A stretch of DNA of 30,038 bases from Choristocarpus tenellus KU-1152. Lineage: Eukaryota > Phaeophyceae. The stretch lies in the NCBI GenBank assembly GCA_964200185.2, contig CAXNAD020000093.1, positions 1-30,038 of the forward strand, given 5' to 3'. The position numbers were made by a program, and so were the translations under genes. Under the pieces are notes generated by a model that was given only the letters and a program-made list of their open reading frames with translations, had not been told where the DNA came from and searched no databases. Shown piece after piece: positions 29,040 to 30,038 of this stretch; position 1 is the first letter of the stretch; each line of letters starts with the position of its first letter.

Positions 29040-29145
29040 CTATACGCATGAACAACAAGGCGGTGGTTCAGAACAAAGAACGCATCCATGCGCCAAAGTG
29101 TGGAAATTTGGAATATAGGAGTCGTGGATGAAGAATTTGGGCACA
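29040..29145 (-). CDS. Possible second exon of a minus-strand gene
   Basis: On the minus strand this follows a tctataacag acceptor and ends before gtgtgc. In the frame that enters in phase 1 it is open and encodes a segment with IFQISTLWRMDAFFVLNHRL. That phase fits the upstream exon if its donor is GTAGGC at 29242. Other frames are also partly open, so the call is weak. No family recognised. Confidence 0.3.
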
Positions 29146-29222
29146 CTGTTATAGAGATCCCCCGACAAGACGGAGCAAACAACACGTTCTGTTCCACTTC
29201 AGCCCGAAACAACACCCTTCAC

Positions 29223-29566
29223 CTTGGGCTTTAGTTGCCTACCCAGTTGGTTTGCATTGTGTGGGACCTGCATGAGGGAGTGAAATAACAGGTAGACTGT
29301 GCTGTTTGCTTCCCTCAATACATCAGCTTGTGCCTTGAGCGAGAAGTTCCCGTTGTCATGAAAACCCTTCCAGGAGGGTTTCACCCCCCCTGGGTGTGGC
29401 GGAATGGACCCTGACACTTGACACACACCTGTATAGTAATGCCTATAGAGCTTACCACCGATGGTGGTGTTGGTCAGATTGACAATTGCTCGTAAGCAGT
29501 ATCTCCATGTAGATTCTGTCTCATCTCCAGAGCCAGGGTGGATACTAGTAGTAGGATTCTGACAAA
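29223..29566 (-). CDS. Probable exon of an unrecognised minus-strand gene
   Basis: About 114 codons are open on the minus strand, from an acceptor after ccctccacag (29566; alternative start 29558) to an AAG/gtgaag donor at 29222. An earlier donor, gtaggc at 29242, is possible. The product is polar and mixed in composition, with two N-x-T sequons (NLTNTT) and two cysteines in the first half and a GNFSLKAQADVLREANST stretch in the second; it reads as real protein, perhaps extracellular. No family recognised. Inside it, 29429-29455 looks like a 27-nt intron (gtaagc...acag) that is in frame without a stop. The gene would start right of the window or in the adjacent sequence. Confidence 0.45.
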
Positions 29567-29590
29567 CTGTGGAGGGACAGTGAAAACGTC

Positions 29591-29633
29591 AAAAACGGAC
29601 GCCGGCACCCCCCCACCCCAGATACTTTGACCC
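29591..29633 (-). repeat. Divergent MITE-end-like sequence
   Basis: Read on the minus strand it is gggtcaaagtatct, then a G-rich run, then a ggcgtccgttt segment. This parallels the ends of copies A-C (gagccaaagtatct, agagggta, gcgtccattt) with an expanded G tract. It lies just upstream of the minus-strand exon at 29566. Confidence 0.5.
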
Positions 29634-30000
29634 AAAAGGGAAGGCGCTAGTATGCTTCATGTTTTGTTAATGGCATCATAGTACCATTGTGGATGACCAC
29701 AACCAAGGGACGGGGTCTCTTGCCGTAGGTCTCTTATGTCCTACCACCTGCCCCCTAATGAATAACCCACACAGTCGCCTGTGTTGGGCTTCTATTTGAT
29801 ATCAACCATCACACGGACATGAGTTGAGCCTCCAACTGGAGTTGAGGAGCCCCACGCCATCTAGCTATCCCACCAGTACAATGGTTCAAGCAATGTATAG
29901 GGTTTGAGGGTTTAGTTGGCGGTGCGGTATGGCTACCCAAGAAGCAGTTGCAACAGAAGCTGATGTCTTGAGTGAAGCGAGCAGGGAACAGGCTACCTGT
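29634..30000. other. Spacer between two inverted MITE-end-like motifs
   Basis: A 367-bp stretch with no open frame or RNA gene that I recognise. It could be intron sequence of the minus-strand gene, or unrelated DNA between two element ends. Confidence 0.4.
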
Positions 30001-30028
30001 GGGTCAAAGTATCTGGGGGGGGGGGTGG
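30001..30028 (+). repeat. Divergent MITE-end-like sequence at window edge
   Basis: Begins gggtcaaagtatct and runs into a G homopolymer and tgg. It is an inverted match to the motif at 29612-29633. If it is a left element end, the element continues beyond the window. Confidence 0.45.
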
Positions 30029-30038
30029 TTTGTGAGGG

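Overview
This is intron-rich eukaryotic nuclear DNA, and it is dominated by one large plus-strand gene. I could follow that gene through 26 small exons (22 to 210 nt) from 1880 to 25172. Introns run from about 150 bp to 1.75 kb. Nearly all splice sites are GT-AG, with one well-supported GC-AG. All 25 exon junctions keep the reading frame, giving 903 visible residues and a stop. The product is a Patched-type member of the RND superfamily with a sterol-sensing domain. It shows the Patched landmark P-C-x5-PLDCF-x-EG in the first extracellular domain, the TM4 GxGxDD motif, and the TM10 GxxxE-F-T-x-H motif. TM2 to TM12 are visible. TM1 and the start of the protein are not, so the gene probably begins in unrecognised small exons before 1880 or left of the window.

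The organism cannot be named from this sequence. A Patched-like gene this divergent from animal Patched, with many mid-length introns, fits a large-genome protist or alga (for example a stramenopile, cryptophyte, haptophyte or alveolate). This is inference.

Layout: 1-1879 upstream or N-terminal region with no secure exon. 1880-9469, exons 1-8, first extracellular domain. 9874-13178, exons 9-13, TM2-TM6 (sterol-sensing domain) and the following cytoplasmic segment. 13877-14596, exons 14-15, TM7. 14488-18597, exons 15-20, second extracellular domain. 19815-24129, exons 21-25, TM8-TM12. 25080-25172, tentative C-terminal exon. Three introns in the 3' half each carry one copy of the same 250-260 bp terminal-inverted-repeat element (MITE-like). 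One copy is inverted relative to the other two, and two opposite copies flank exon 25.

Right of the gene, 25173-29039 is mostly non-coding to my eye. It holds a 210-codon minus-strand open frame, a degenerate tandem triplication near 25.74 kb and a 73-bp tandem duplication at 28.4 kb. At the right edge, 29040-29566 has a convincing open stretch on the minus strand, probably part of a second gene running leftward into the window. It lies beside sequence resembling the ends of the same MITE family. No RNA genes, CRISPR arrays or prokaryotic-style operons were seen.
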